A stretch of DNA of 64,000 nt from Planctomycetota bacterium. GTDB taxonomy: Bacteria > Planctomycetota > UBA8108 > JACQVS01. Positions 24,848-32,849 of this stretch are shown piece after piece; position 1 is the first letter of the stretch; each line of letters starts with the position of its first letter. A program made the position numbers and the translations under genes. The stretch lies in the NCBI GenBank assembly GCA_016209605.1, contig JACQVS010000015.1, positions 1 to 64,000 on the forward strand, read 5' to 3'. The notes beneath the pieces are model-generated. The model was not told the origin of the DNA. It saw only the letters and a program-made list of their open reading frames with translations, and made no database searches.

Positions 24848-25171
24848 ATGGGGGAGTACCAAGACCTGGTCAAGTCCGAAGCCAAGAAATTTCTGGAGGG
24901 CTGCCTGCCGGAGTTCGAAAACGACGCCGGCGATTTCGGGGGCAAGTCCAACCTGCCCAACTTCGCCAAGTGGGTGGACCGCACCGCCAAGCTCAATCAG
25001 GTGATCGACGGATTGGTCTCCAAGTGGAGCCGCAAGGAGTTCCAGTGGGTACAGTCGAACACCCGCAATCCCAGCAGCCAGGGCGGCGACCCGAAATCAA
25101 ACTGCTACGGCAGCGTGTACTCGGATATCCTGCACGAGATCAAGAAACTGAAGAAGCAGAAAGGAACATAG
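24848..25171 (+). CDS. Small hypothetical protein, 107 aa
   Basis: The start at MGEYQDLVKSEAKKF is fixed by an excellent RBS (GGAGGAGAAGG) just upstream. The protein is soluble and helical, with many Lys and Asn and a basic end (HEIKKLKKQKGT). I do not recognise it. It is probably co-transcribed with the DUF2225 gene. Confidence 0.7.
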   Translation: MGEYQDLVKSEAKKFLEGCLPEFENDAGDFGGKSNLPNFAKWVDRTAKLNQVIDGLVSKWSRKEFQWVQSNTRNPSSQGGDPKSNCYGSVYSDILHEIKKLKKQKGT

Positions 25172-25199
25172 TGCGCTGACGCGCGTGTTCAGGGGTAAG

Positions 25200-26228
25200 T
25201 TAGACCTGGTTCAGCCGATCGATCAGCTGGCGCAGCCGGCCCAGGCTGCGGCGGTTGAAGGAAAACACCAGGCGCGGCAGGCGGGACAGCTCGGGGCGGT
25301 CGTTCTCCTCCGGCAGCGCCATGGCCAGCTCGAAGCGCCCATGGCTCAGGAGATCGGCGAAGCGCTCGTTGATCTCCTCCAGCAGCGCCGCCCCCACCGG
25401 TCGATCGAGGCGGATGACATACTGGTCGCGAACGAAGCGCGAGGAATGGTAGTTCCGGTAAAAGCGGGTGATTTCCTCGCAAGCCTCATCCAGATCGTCG
25501 GTGATCTTGAACAAGCTCATGTCCTCGGGATCGATGAGCTGGGCCTTCAAGAGGTGGTCGTCGAGGTAGCCCTGCCAGCCTTTCCAGAAGCTCCCCCCCG
25601 GCTGGTCGATGAACACCAGCGGCATGGGATCGCACTTGCCGGTCTGGAGCAGGGTCAAGGACTCGAAGGCTTCATCGTGGGTGCCGAAACCGCCCGGAAA
25701 GATGGCGATAGCCGAGGTCTCCTTCACGAAAATCACCTTGCGGGTGAAGAAGTACTTGAAATTGATGAGCTTGGGGTCGCCGCGGATGGTCTCGTTGGCC
25801 GGCTGCTCCATGGGCAATCGGATGTTCACCCCGAAGCTCCGCTCCCGGCCGGCGCCTCCCTGAGCGGCCGCCATGATCCCGCCGCCGGCGCCGGTTATGA
25901 CCATGTATCCCAGACGCGACATGCGGTTGGCGAACTCGAAGGCGTGGCGGTAAACCGCCTCCTGGGGACCGGTGCGCGCCGAGCCGAAGATGCTGACCTT
26001 GCGATACTGGCGGTAAGGCGCGAAGACCTTGAAGGCATAGCGGAGCTCTTTGAGCGAGCTGAGAAGGATCTTGAGGTCGCCGCGCCCGGGTTTCTCCTGC
26101 GCCAGCTTGAGCCCCGTGGCGAGCAGGTCGACGAAGAGGAGGTTGTCAGGGTGGTCGCCGATCTGATCGGTGAAGCCCCGGAGGGCTTCCAGGAGATTGC
26201 GAACGGAGATCTCGGTTTCAGGGCTCAT
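25200..26228 (-). CDS. LOG-family nucleotide phosphoribohydrolase-like protein
   Basis: This family cleaves the base from nucleoside 5'-monophosphates (cytokinin-type or purine nucleotides). The motifs are VSIFGSARTGPQEAVY, MVITGAGGGIMAAAQGGA and AIFPGGFGTHDEAFESLTLLQTG, the signature PGGxGTxxE being complete. At 342 aa it is longer than plain LOG (about 190) and resembles the long form, with extra helical domains at both ends. ATG 26228 is preferred over the start two codons upstream. Confidence 0.85.
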   Translation of the reverse strand: MSPETEISVRNLLEALRGFTDQIGDHPDNLLFVDLLATGLKLAQEKPGRGDLKILLSSLKELRYAFKVFAPYRQYRKVSIFGSARTGPQEAVYRHAFEFANRMSRLGYMVITGAGGGIMAAAQGGAGRERSFGVNIRLPMEQPANETIRGDPKLINFKYFFTRKVIFVKETSAIAIFPGGFGTHDEAFESLTLLQTGKCDPMPLVFIDQPGGSFWKGWQGYLDDHLLKAQLIDPEDMSLFKITDDLDEACEEITRFYRNYHSSRFVRDQYVIRLDRPVGAALLEEINERFADLLSHGRFELAMALPEENDRPELSRLPRLVFSFNRRSLGRLRQLIDRLNQV

Positions 26229-26311
26229 TAACAATAAAATTCTTCAGCCGTCCGGGCTGTTCAAAGAACTAGCATAATAGTCTTACGGCTTACTGACCCG
26301 CCAACTTTTGG

Positions 26312-28516
26312 TCAAATCCCCGGCTCGATCGACAAGATCCGGTAATTTTCCTTGCCGCTCGGCAGCTGGACGTTGACCTCGTCATTGATCTTGAGCCCCA
26401 GGAACATCCGGCCTATGGGGGAGCGGTAGCTGATGACCCCGTCATCGGGATTGCCATCCCAAGGCCCGAGGATCCGGTAAACCTGGTTCTTGCCGGTCTG
26501 AATGTTGAGGAAGGTCACCTTGGAGCCCAGGGTCACCTCCCCCTCCTTCAACATGCTGCGCGTGATCAGGCGAGCCCGGTTCAGCTCGGCGCGGATTTCG
26601 GTCGCTTTCTTGGTGAGAAAGTCGCGGCTTTCCAGCGCCGCGCTGTACTCGGCATTCTCGCTGAGATCGCCGAAAGACGCGGCCCGGCCGATGTCGCGAA
26701 AGTTTTCCGGCAGCTTGACCTCCATGATCTCTCGCAGCTCCTCATGGCGCTTCTTCAATCCGGCCTCGGTGACATAGATGGTGTTTTCCTCCCAGACCGG
26801 CACATCCTGCGGCCGGGTCACCTCCGGCATGGTGCGCGTGATGATGTCCAGGGCCTCGATGCGCAAGGCTTCGCTGAGGCCGCTCGAGATCAGGATGCGC
26901 TCGTAAAGAGAGCGGCCCTTGACGCGGTCGAGGTCCTTCAAGACGCGGCGCAGCAAATCGTGGGAACGAGCGCCGATCAGGCTGCGGGCGCGAGCCAGCG
27001 CCTCTTTGGTGAGCTCTTTCCCCTCCCGCTCCCCCTTGCGCGCCAGGTGGTCCAGGAGATCCAGAATGCGTTCGAGAAGCTCGACGGGAGTCAGCTCGCT
27101 GACGGCGGCGAAGATCTCATCCTGGGCCCCATCTATACTCTTCCGCGCCGCCCAGACGAACAGGTCCGGAGCCATGCGAGGACCCCGCACCACCTCCGCG
27201 ATGCGGCTGGCGATGCGATCGCGCCAGGGCTCCTTCCGGGACAGCTCGCAGATGGAGTCGCGGATGCTGTCGCTCCCGGCGGTCAAAAGGGCCAGGGCCG
27301 CCTCGGGCCACTTTTCCTTGACGACCTGCGGCAGGACCGCCATCGCCATACGTTGCTCCTCGCCGCCCTCGATTTTACAGACCATTTTTTGGGGATCGGA
27401 GCAGGTTTGCAGGGCGCACAAGAGAATGGAGCTGTTGGCAATCGGGGCTCCAAGGTTGAATTTTTCGAGCAATATGGCCGCTTCGATGGCCTGCGGGCCG
27501 ATCGCCTCTCTCACCACCCGCTGCAGATCCGCCGTGATCACCTCGTGCAAACGGGGATGGACCTTGCCCCGCTCCCGGAACACCTTCTTGGCGAGCGAGC
27601 GCCGCCCGCTCCAATCGCTCTTCTGGAAGGCCTTGAGGAGGTCCTCTTCATAGGAAACAGCCTGCTTCAGCCGCTCGACCGCGAAGGGGGCGGCATCTTG
27701 AATGCGGTAAAAGCCGGAAGCGCGGAGCAGCTTCTTGGCGCGGCCCCACCACTTCGACCAGTCATCGCTCGCGACCACCGCCGGGATCAGATGGGACTTG
27801 ATCGCCTTCAGCTCCAGCGGATTGCCGTAGCTATTGATCACCGTGTCGATCAGCGCCACCGGATCCGCTTCGCGCATTTCCTTCAGCCGCTCGCTTCCTT
27901 TGAACTTCAAGACCAGGAGATGGTCCTCGTGCAAAGGCTCGAGGATGGTCTTCAGGGCCTCAAGGGTGACGCGGTGATTGGGCTTCTTCTCCAGATTGAC
28001 GGTGGCCTGGCGGAGGATGGGATCGATGGCGGTGATCTGGCCGGTCCCCCAGCCGGCGGGATGGTGGACGTAGGTGCCCTCGCGAAAGCGCAGGAACCGG
28101 TCCAGGTCATGAAAGGCCTTTTTGAGGTCGCCGGCTTTCTCCAGCCCCGACAGCTCCAGGTAAACCGTCTCCAGGGAAGCGCTTCCGTAGGCTTCGCGCC
28201 ACAGGGAAATGAAGCGCTGGCGCAGATCGACGGAGGAGGGCGAGGCGAAGCACTGCAGGCGCAGGAAGCCCAGAAAGGCGCGGGGATCGACCCGTTTTTC
28301 ATACAGGGGGGCGGTAAGATCGAGGAGCACCTCGGCCTTTTCCAGCTGCGCCGCCTGAATCAGGCCGTCGGCGGCTTCCAGAAAGACCGCCAGGTCCGGC
28401 GGGGTGTTGCCCGCCGCCCCTTCAATGGCCGACACCCACAGCGACTCCAACGTCTGAAATTCTCTCCGCCCGAGCAAGTCGCGAAATTGAGTCCGAAGGT
28501 CGCCTTCATTTTTCAT
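26312..28516 (-). CDS. greA: Long-form transcription elongation factor GreA
   Basis: The last 156 residues are a complete GreA: coiled-coil tip GDLSENAEYSAALESRDFL with the acidic pair that stimulates RNA polymerase cleavage, and the C-terminal domain LGSKVTFLN...YRSPIGRMFLGLKINDEV. Ahead lies a 575-residue helical region absent from the usual 158-residue factor. From memory, Chlamydia GreA is similarly long, so this shape fits the PVC group. The N-terminal part includes VHHPAGWGTGQITAID, a strand-rich patch reminiscent of CarD/Tudor-like domains. It is monocistronic, with a promoter-like sequence at 28563-28590. Confidence 0.88.
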   Translation of the reverse strand: MKNEGDLRTQFRDLLGRREFQTLESLWVSAIEGAAGNTPPDLAVFLEAADGLIQAAQLEKAEVLLDLTAPLYEKRVDPRAFLGFLRLQCFASPSSVDLRQRFISLWREAYGSASLETVYLELSGLEKAGDLKKAFHDLDRFLRFREGTYVHHPAGWGTGQITAIDPILRQATVNLEKKPNHRVTLEALKTILEPLHEDHLLVLKFKGSERLKEMREADPVALIDTVINSYGNPLELKAIKSHLIPAVVASDDWSKWWGRAKKLLRASGFYRIQDAAPFAVERLKQAVSYEEDLLKAFQKSDWSGRRSLAKKVFRERGKVHPRLHEVITADLQRVVREAIGPQAIEAAILLEKFNLGAPIANSSILLCALQTCSDPQKMVCKIEGGEEQRMAMAVLPQVVKEKWPEAALALLTAGSDSIRDSICELSRKEPWRDRIASRIAEVVRGPRMAPDLFVWAARKSIDGAQDEIFAAVSELTPVELLERILDLLDHLARKGEREGKELTKEALARARSLIGARSHDLLRRVLKDLDRVKGRSLYERILISSGLSEALRIEALDIITRTMPEVTRPQDVPVWEENTIYVTEAGLKKRHEELREIMEVKLPENFRDIGRAASFGDLSENAEYSAALESRDFLTKKATEIRAELNRARLITRSMLKEGEVTLGSKVTFLNIQTGKNQVYRILGPWDGNPDDGVISYRSPIGRMFLGLKINDEVNVQLPSGKENYRILSIEPGI

Positions 28517-28562
28517 AGAACCTTGGGCCGATTCCTTTCACGGCCAACGAAAAAAGTCTAAT

Positions 28563-28590
28563 CATATACCCTAGAATGCGGAACTTTCAA
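28563..28590 (-). promoter_or_regulatory. Sigma-70-like promoter for greA
   Basis: On the minus strand TTGAAA (28585-28590) is followed after 16 bases by TATATG (28563-28568). The alternative -10 TATGAT (28561-28566) gives an 18-base spacer. It lies about 45 bases upstream of the greA ATG. Confidence 0.45.
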
Positions 28591-28715
28591 CTTTTAAAAA
28601 CCGCTCCACTAAACCCTCGATTAATAAATGAATATCAGGTATCTTCAAGCTTTGTTTGTAACCGATGGACTTTTTTCATCCCATGAAACCGATTTTATTG
28701 CGCATGGAAAAGGAC

Positions 28716-29180
28716 ATGACCCCAGAAGAAAACCTTAACCGGCAGCATATCACCCTTCCGCCTCCCCCCAAACCTGTCGCCAACTATGTCACCTCGGTCC
28801 GGACCGGCAACCTGCTCTTCGTTTCCGGACACGGCCCCGCGCCGGCGGAGGGCGTGAAAGGGTCCGGCAAGGTGGGGAAGGACTTGAATGTCGAGGAAGG
28901 CTACAGCTCGGCGCGCCAGACCGGCCTGTCGATCCTCGCCACCGTGAGGGCCGCGCTGGGATCGCTGGACCGCGTCGAGCGGGTGGTCAAGGTTCTGGGC
29001 ATGGTGAACGCCGTCCCCGAGTTCGCCGATCATCCTAAGGTCGTGAACGGCTGCTCGGATCTCTTCGTGCAGGTGTTCGGCGAGGAGAAAGGGCGCGGCA
29101 CCCGGTCGGCCGTCGGCATGGGATCGCTGCCGGGGAACATCCCCACGGAAATTGAGGCCATCTTCCAAGTCAAGGAATGA
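28716..29180 (+). CDS. RidA/YjgF-family protein
   Basis: RidA proteins hydrolyse reactive enamine/imine intermediates from PLP enzymes. Seen here are VTSVRTGNLLFVSGHGP, DRVERVVKVLGMVNAVPEF and the terminal RSAVGMGSLPGNIPTEIEAIF, which keeps the active-site Arg and Glu. The length (154 aa) matches the longer YjgF subgroup rather than RidA proper (about 128). The ATG at 28716 follows AAAAGGAC; upstream in-frame ATGs at 28665 and 28704 are less likely. Confidence 0.85.
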   Translation: MTPEENLNRQHITLPPPPKPVANYVTSVRTGNLLFVSGHGPAPAEGVKGSGKVGKDLNVEEGYSSARQTGLSILATVRAALGSLDRVERVVKVLGMVNAVPEFADHPKVVNGCSDLFVQVFGEEKGRGTRSAVGMGSLPGNIPTEIEAIFQVKE

Positions 29181-29212
29181 GCTGATTTCTGGCGTTCGAA
29201 TCGCCTCCCCCC

Positions 29213-30349
29213 ATGCTCGATCGAGAAGCTTGCCGCCGCCGCATCCAACGCCTCTGCGACCTGGTAGGTCCGGGAAGCCAGCCGGACCGGCCGCAGGCCA
29301 TCCTGCTGTGCCGTCCCGAGCATCTCCTCTACTTCGCCAACGTTTCCCCGCTCCCCACCACCCTGAACTACCGCGCCCCCTGCTTCCTGCTCATTCACGC
29401 CACCGGCTCATCGACCCTCTTCACCGACAACTGGATCGGCCCGCCGCCCGACAACGCCGCCGACGAGGTGGTGGTCACCGAATGGTACAACATGAAGAAG
29501 CCGGCCAGCCTTCGCGCGCAAGCGGTGGCCGAGGTGGTGGCGGAGCACCTCGAGCGGCTGGGCCTCCGGTCGATCGCCGGCGAAGCGGGGGCGATGCCTG
29601 CGCCCATGGCGGCAAAGCTCCAGGCCTTCGTCGATGTCAACCCGGACCTCCTCAAGCTGCGGGAGATCAAGGACGAGGACGAGGTCCGGGCCATCCAGGC
29701 CGCGGTTCAGGTGGCGGAAATCGCCCAGGAGGCCTGCCGGCAGTTCGTCCGGCCCGGCCTCCGGGAAATCGAGGTTTATGCCCATCTCCTCGAGCGCGTC
29801 ACCAGCGGGATCGGCCAGCCCTTCCAGATGCTCTGCGACCTGGCCTCCGGCGAGCGATCGACGGCCGGCGGCGGTTCACCCACCGACCGAATCTTGAAGA
29901 AAGGGGAGCTGATCATCCTCGATTTCTTCCCCATCCTCCAGGGATACCGGGGGGACATCGCCAACACCCTGGCGGTCGATGGGTGCCCGACGCCCGCCCA
30001 GGAAGAGGCCTTCGGCCTGGTTCTCGAAGCCTTGCAGGCCGGCGAACAGCGGCTGGGGGCTGGGGTGCCCGTGAGCGATGTCTTTTACGCCATGGATGGG
30101 GTGTTCCGCCGCCATGCTTCCAAGGGCTGGAGCTTGATCCACCACGGCGGCCACGGCCTCGGGCTGGAGCATCCCGAGCCGCCGCACATCGTTCCGGAGA
30201 GCGACCGCAAGCTGGCCGAGGGGATGGTGATCACTCTGGAGCCCGGACTGTACCACGACTCCTTTGGCGGGGTGCGGCTCGAGAACGACTACCTCATCGC
30301 CAAGAGCGGCTTCGTGAAGCTCTCCAACCACCACCTGGGACTTAAGTAA
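29213..30349 (+). CDS. M24-family metallopeptidase (Xaa-Pro aminopeptidase-like)
   Basis: This 378-residue cytoplasmic protein has the creatinase N-domain followed by a pita-bread catalytic domain. The metal ligands are all visible: IILDFFPI (Asp), YRGDIANTL (Asp), HHGGHGLGLEHPE (His), ITLEPGLY (Glu) and VRLENDYLI (Glu). It should remove N-terminal residues preceding proline, or act on a related substrate. It follows the RidA gene by 32 bases, probably in one unit. Confidence 0.87.
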   Translation: MLDREACRRRIQRLCDLVGPGSQPDRPQAILLCRPEHLLYFANVSPLPTTLNYRAPCFLLIHATGSSTLFTDNWIGPPPDNAADEVVVTEWYNMKKPASLRAQAVAEVVAEHLERLGLRSIAGEAGAMPAPMAAKLQAFVDVNPDLLKLREIKDEDEVRAIQAAVQVAEIAQEACRQFVRPGLREIEVYAHLLERVTSGIGQPFQMLCDLASGERSTAGGGSPTDRILKKGELIILDFFPILQGYRGDIANTLAVDGCPTPAQEEAFGLVLEALQAGEQRLGAGVPVSDVFYAMDGVFRRHASKGWSLIHHGGHGLGLEHPEPPHIVPESDRKLAEGMVITLEPGLYHDSFGGVRLENDYLIAKSGFVKLSNHHLGLK

Positions 30350-30373
30350 ACCGAACTTTCAAGAGAAACATCA

Positions 30374-31603
30374 CTACTGCGGTAAACCGACGTCGCAGCC
30401 CAGGCCGTCCTGGGTTTCGTCGACCTGCGGGCCGCGGATCAGGCCGCTGGCCGCCGGGTTCACCGTGCCGTAGAGGGTCTTGAGCAGCTGGACGGGATCG
30501 AGGACCTCCACCCAGCCGTCGTCGTTGACGTCCGCCGCATCGGCGCACGGCAGCGGCCCCTGGGCAAAGAGATACCGCACCAGGACGATCGCATCGGCAA
30601 TGTTCACCCTGGCGTCGACATTGGCATCGCCGCGGATGAAGACGCGCGGCAGGTCGAGGAGCGGGCTGTGATCCCCGCCGCTGCCGTAGCGCTCATCGTC
30701 CGGATTGGACCGGTCATCCTGATAATCCAGCTCCCAGCTGTCGTCCGGTCCGGCCGCCGGCTCTTCGGCCGCCGGATTCTGGCCATCGAGCTCCCAACTG
30801 TCCTCATCGCTCCAGACCATGCCCTTGGGGCCCCTGGGCAGGCAGATGAGCAGGCCCAGGAGCAGCAGGGTGATGACGGATCGCATGCCGATGAGCAGGC
30901 GGATCCGCGACTTGCCCGATTTTTTTTCGTAGCGCATGGTGAGCTTGGCGATTTGCCGGGTCAATTGTTCATAAAATTCCGGCAGGTCCTCCGGGGGAAG
31001 GTTCACCGTGAAGTCGATGCGGACAAGGTTCGTGTCGCCAACCACCCGGGAAAAGCGCTGGGTCTTCTCCGGGGTCAAGTGGGACTCGTCCACGCTTTTC
31101 TGGGCGACGATGATGCAATCGAGGTCGCGGGCCTTCTGATCCACCAGGTCGCGATAAGCCTCCGGAGTGTTCGGGCAGCGGATGGCCGGCCGGGGCGACG
31201 CCCGGTAATGCCGGCCGGGCAGTTCCTTCACCTCGCCGGTCCGGAGGAGCTTCTCGATCGCCCGCTTGGCATCATCGAGGGTGAAGTCCCGCCACGGGCT
31301 GAAGATCGGCAGGACCTTTTCATATGCCTCCTCCAGGGTCAGCGCCTGGTCCTGGAGGATCCGGGCCAGCTCGCGCTCCGGCGACTTGGGATTCGAGCGC
31401 GAGTCCTTCAAGTAATTCTCGATGCTCTTCTCGGTGACGCCGCACCGGCTGGCCACTTCCTTCTTCTTCAAGCCGCGCTGGTGAACGGCGATGTCCGCCA
31501 CCATGCCGCGGAGCTCCCGCTCCACTTCCTTGAGGGCGAGGGACTCATCGACGATATGGTTTGCCAGGCGGCTCATGAGAAAATCGGGATGCTCGTCAGC
31601 CAT
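30374..31603 (-). CDS. HTH-transmembrane-dockerin protein
   Basis: Residues 44-66 of this 409-residue protein (LKKKEVASRCGVTEKSIENY) are a helix-turn-helix of the lambda-repressor/AraC-like type. A TM helix (ITLLLLGLLICL, about 242-255) follows. The outer part has two DSWELD motifs and ends with a dockerin-like pair (GDANVDARVNIADA; DVNDDGWVEVLDP). The cytoplasmic N-terminus could bind DNA while the EF-hands sit outside. The ATG at 31603 has GAGGAG 7 bases upstream. A perfect inverted repeat lies directly before the RBS. Its target genes are unknown. Confidence 0.75.
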   Translation of the reverse strand: MADEHPDFLMSRLANHIVDESLALKEVERELRGMVADIAVHQRGLKKKEVASRCGVTEKSIENYLKDSRSNPKSPERELARILQDQALTLEEAYEKVLPIFSPWRDFTLDDAKRAIEKLLRTGEVKELPGRHYRASPRPAIRCPNTPEAYRDLVDQKARDLDCIIVAQKSVDESHLTPEKTQRFSRVVGDTNLVRIDFTVNLPPEDLPEFYEQLTRQIAKLTMRYEKKSGKSRIRLLIGMRSVITLLLLGLLICLPRGPKGMVWSDEDSWELDGQNPAAEEPAAGPDDSWELDYQDDRSNPDDERYGSGGDHSPLLDLPRVFIRGDANVDARVNIADAIVLVRYLFAQGPLPCADAADVNDDGWVEVLDPVQLLKTLYGTVNPAASGLIRGPQVDETQDGLGCDVGLPQ

Positions 31604-31620
31604 GGTATTCTCCTCGCGGC

Positions 31621-31636
31621 GGATGCGGTCGCATCC
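31621..31636. repeat. Perfect inverted repeat before the HTH gene
   Basis: GGATGCG-gt-CGCATCC lies just upstream of the GAGGAG ribosome-binding site of the minus-strand HTH gene. It may be an operator for autoregulation or an mRNA hairpin. Confidence 0.55.
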
Positions 31637-31675
31637 AACCGGGCTCAAATTCGTATCGGTCAACAATATAAACCG

Positions 31676-31681
31676 ATTATA
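31676..31681 (-). promoter_or_regulatory. Extended -10 promoter for the HTH gene
   Basis: On the minus strand TGGTATAAT gives an exact extended -10, about 70 bases upstream of the start codon. The -35 position is poor. Confidence 0.45.
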
Positions 31682-31751
31682 CCAAAAAAGATCCGATGGG
31701 AAGCGCTAATTTTCAAACCGCCGCCCTTGCCCCCTCGCGCCGTTTTATGGT

Positions 31752-32663
31752 ATGGATGGGTGGATGCAGACGAACCTCTTCACCGGGATCATCCCGGCCC
31801 TGTTCACGGCTTACGACGACCGCGGCGATCTGGACCAGGGACGCCAGGCGCGCTTGATCGGCCATTTGATCGGCTCGGGCGTGCACGGGCTCTTCGTCGG
31901 CGGCTCGACGGGCGAGTTCGCCCTCCTTTCCCTCGCCGAGCGAGAGCGCCTGGCCGAGCAGGCCATAGCCGAGGCCGGGAAGGCCGTGCCGGTGATCGTC
32001 CACGCCGGCGCCTTCGACACCCGCAGCGCCGTCCAGCTCGCCCGCCACGCCCGGAAGGCGGGCGCGAGCGCCGTCTCCAGCCTGCCGCCGCTCTACTACC
32101 AGCCCAGCGAGGAGACCATCCTCCAGCACTACCGAGAGATCGGCGCCGCCGCCGGCCTGCCCTTCTATATTTACCACATGCCGTCGCGCACCGGCGTCCG
32201 GATGACCGAGCGCCTGGCGCAGAGGCTCCTTGAAATCCCCAACCTGGCGGGGATGAAGTTCTCCCACGGCAACCTCCACGAGCTGTGGCAGTTCCTGGAG
32301 TGGACGGGGGGAAAGGTGCCGGTGCTCTCCGGGTATGATGAGCTGCTCCTCCCGGCGCTGGTCCTGGGAACCGTGGGAGCGATCGGATCGACTTACAACT
32401 TCATGGCGGCACACTTCCTCGCCCTCTGGGCAGCCTGGAAGGGTGAGGATCTCCAGCGGGCGCGCGAGCTGCAGCTCCAGGCCAACCGCGTCATCGACGT
32501 CACCTTGCGCTGGGACAACAGCCTCTCCGCCGGCAAGGCGGCCCTCGAGGCCCTCGGCCTCGGCTGCGGCGAGCCCCGCCCCCCCCTGCGTCGCTTCACG
32601 GCCGAGGAAAAACGTGCCTTGACCGCCGAGCTGGCCAAGGCGGGGCTTCCAGTCACGGGTTGA
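31752..32663 (+). CDS. DapA/NanA-family class I aldolase
   Basis: This 303-residue TIM barrel forms a Schiff base with a 2-oxo acid. Seen are GLFVGGSTGEFALLSLAER, FYIYHMPSRTG (the Tyr) and LAGMKFSHGN (the Schiff-base Lys). GSTGE, rather than GTTGE, points to the N-acetylneuraminate lyase side of the family over dihydrodipicolinate synthase. With murQ and nagA in the window an amino-sugar role is attractive, though not proven. ATG 31752 and 31764 are both possible. Confidence 0.82.
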   Translation: MDGWMQTNLFTGIIPALFTAYDDRGDLDQGRQARLIGHLIGSGVHGLFVGGSTGEFALLSLAERERLAEQAIAEAGKAVPVIVHAGAFDTRSAVQLARHARKAGASAVSSLPPLYYQPSEETILQHYREIGAAAGLPFYIYHMPSRTGVRMTERLAQRLLEIPNLAGMKFSHGNLHELWQFLEWTGGKVPVLSGYDELLLPALVLGTVGAIGSTYNFMAAHFLALWAAWKGEDLQRARELQLQANRVIDVTLRWDNSLSAGKAALEALGLGCGEPRPPLRRFTAEEKRALTAELAKAGLPVTG

Positions 32664-32681
32664 AAGAAAAGAAAAACTATT

Positions 32682-32819
32682 AACCGCCAAGACGCCAAGA
32701 GCGCCAAGAAGAAAAAAAGAAAAAGAATTAAAATTATTAAGGATGTGAAAATATCCTATTTTTTAATTTAAACTCTGGATGTCTTTCTTGATCTTGGCGT
32801 CCTCCGCGTCTTGGCGGTT
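32682..32819. repeat. Palindromic intergenic repeat, copy B
   Basis: The 138-bp element runs from AACCGCCAAGACGCC to GTCTTGGCGGTT. Terminal inverted arms contain tandem GCCAAGA-type heptads. The AT-rich centre is shared with copy A (1-127) in reverse orientation and is unlike copy C. It fills the gap between the aldolase and rhomboid genes. Confidence 0.85.
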
Positions 32820-32849
32820 CAATTCTGTTCTTATTGTCGGCTACCGGCT

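Noticed and set aside
32682-32819. GCCAAGA units as a possible CRISPR array
   Set aside because: Units are contiguous, with no spacers of regular length and no cas genes nearby.
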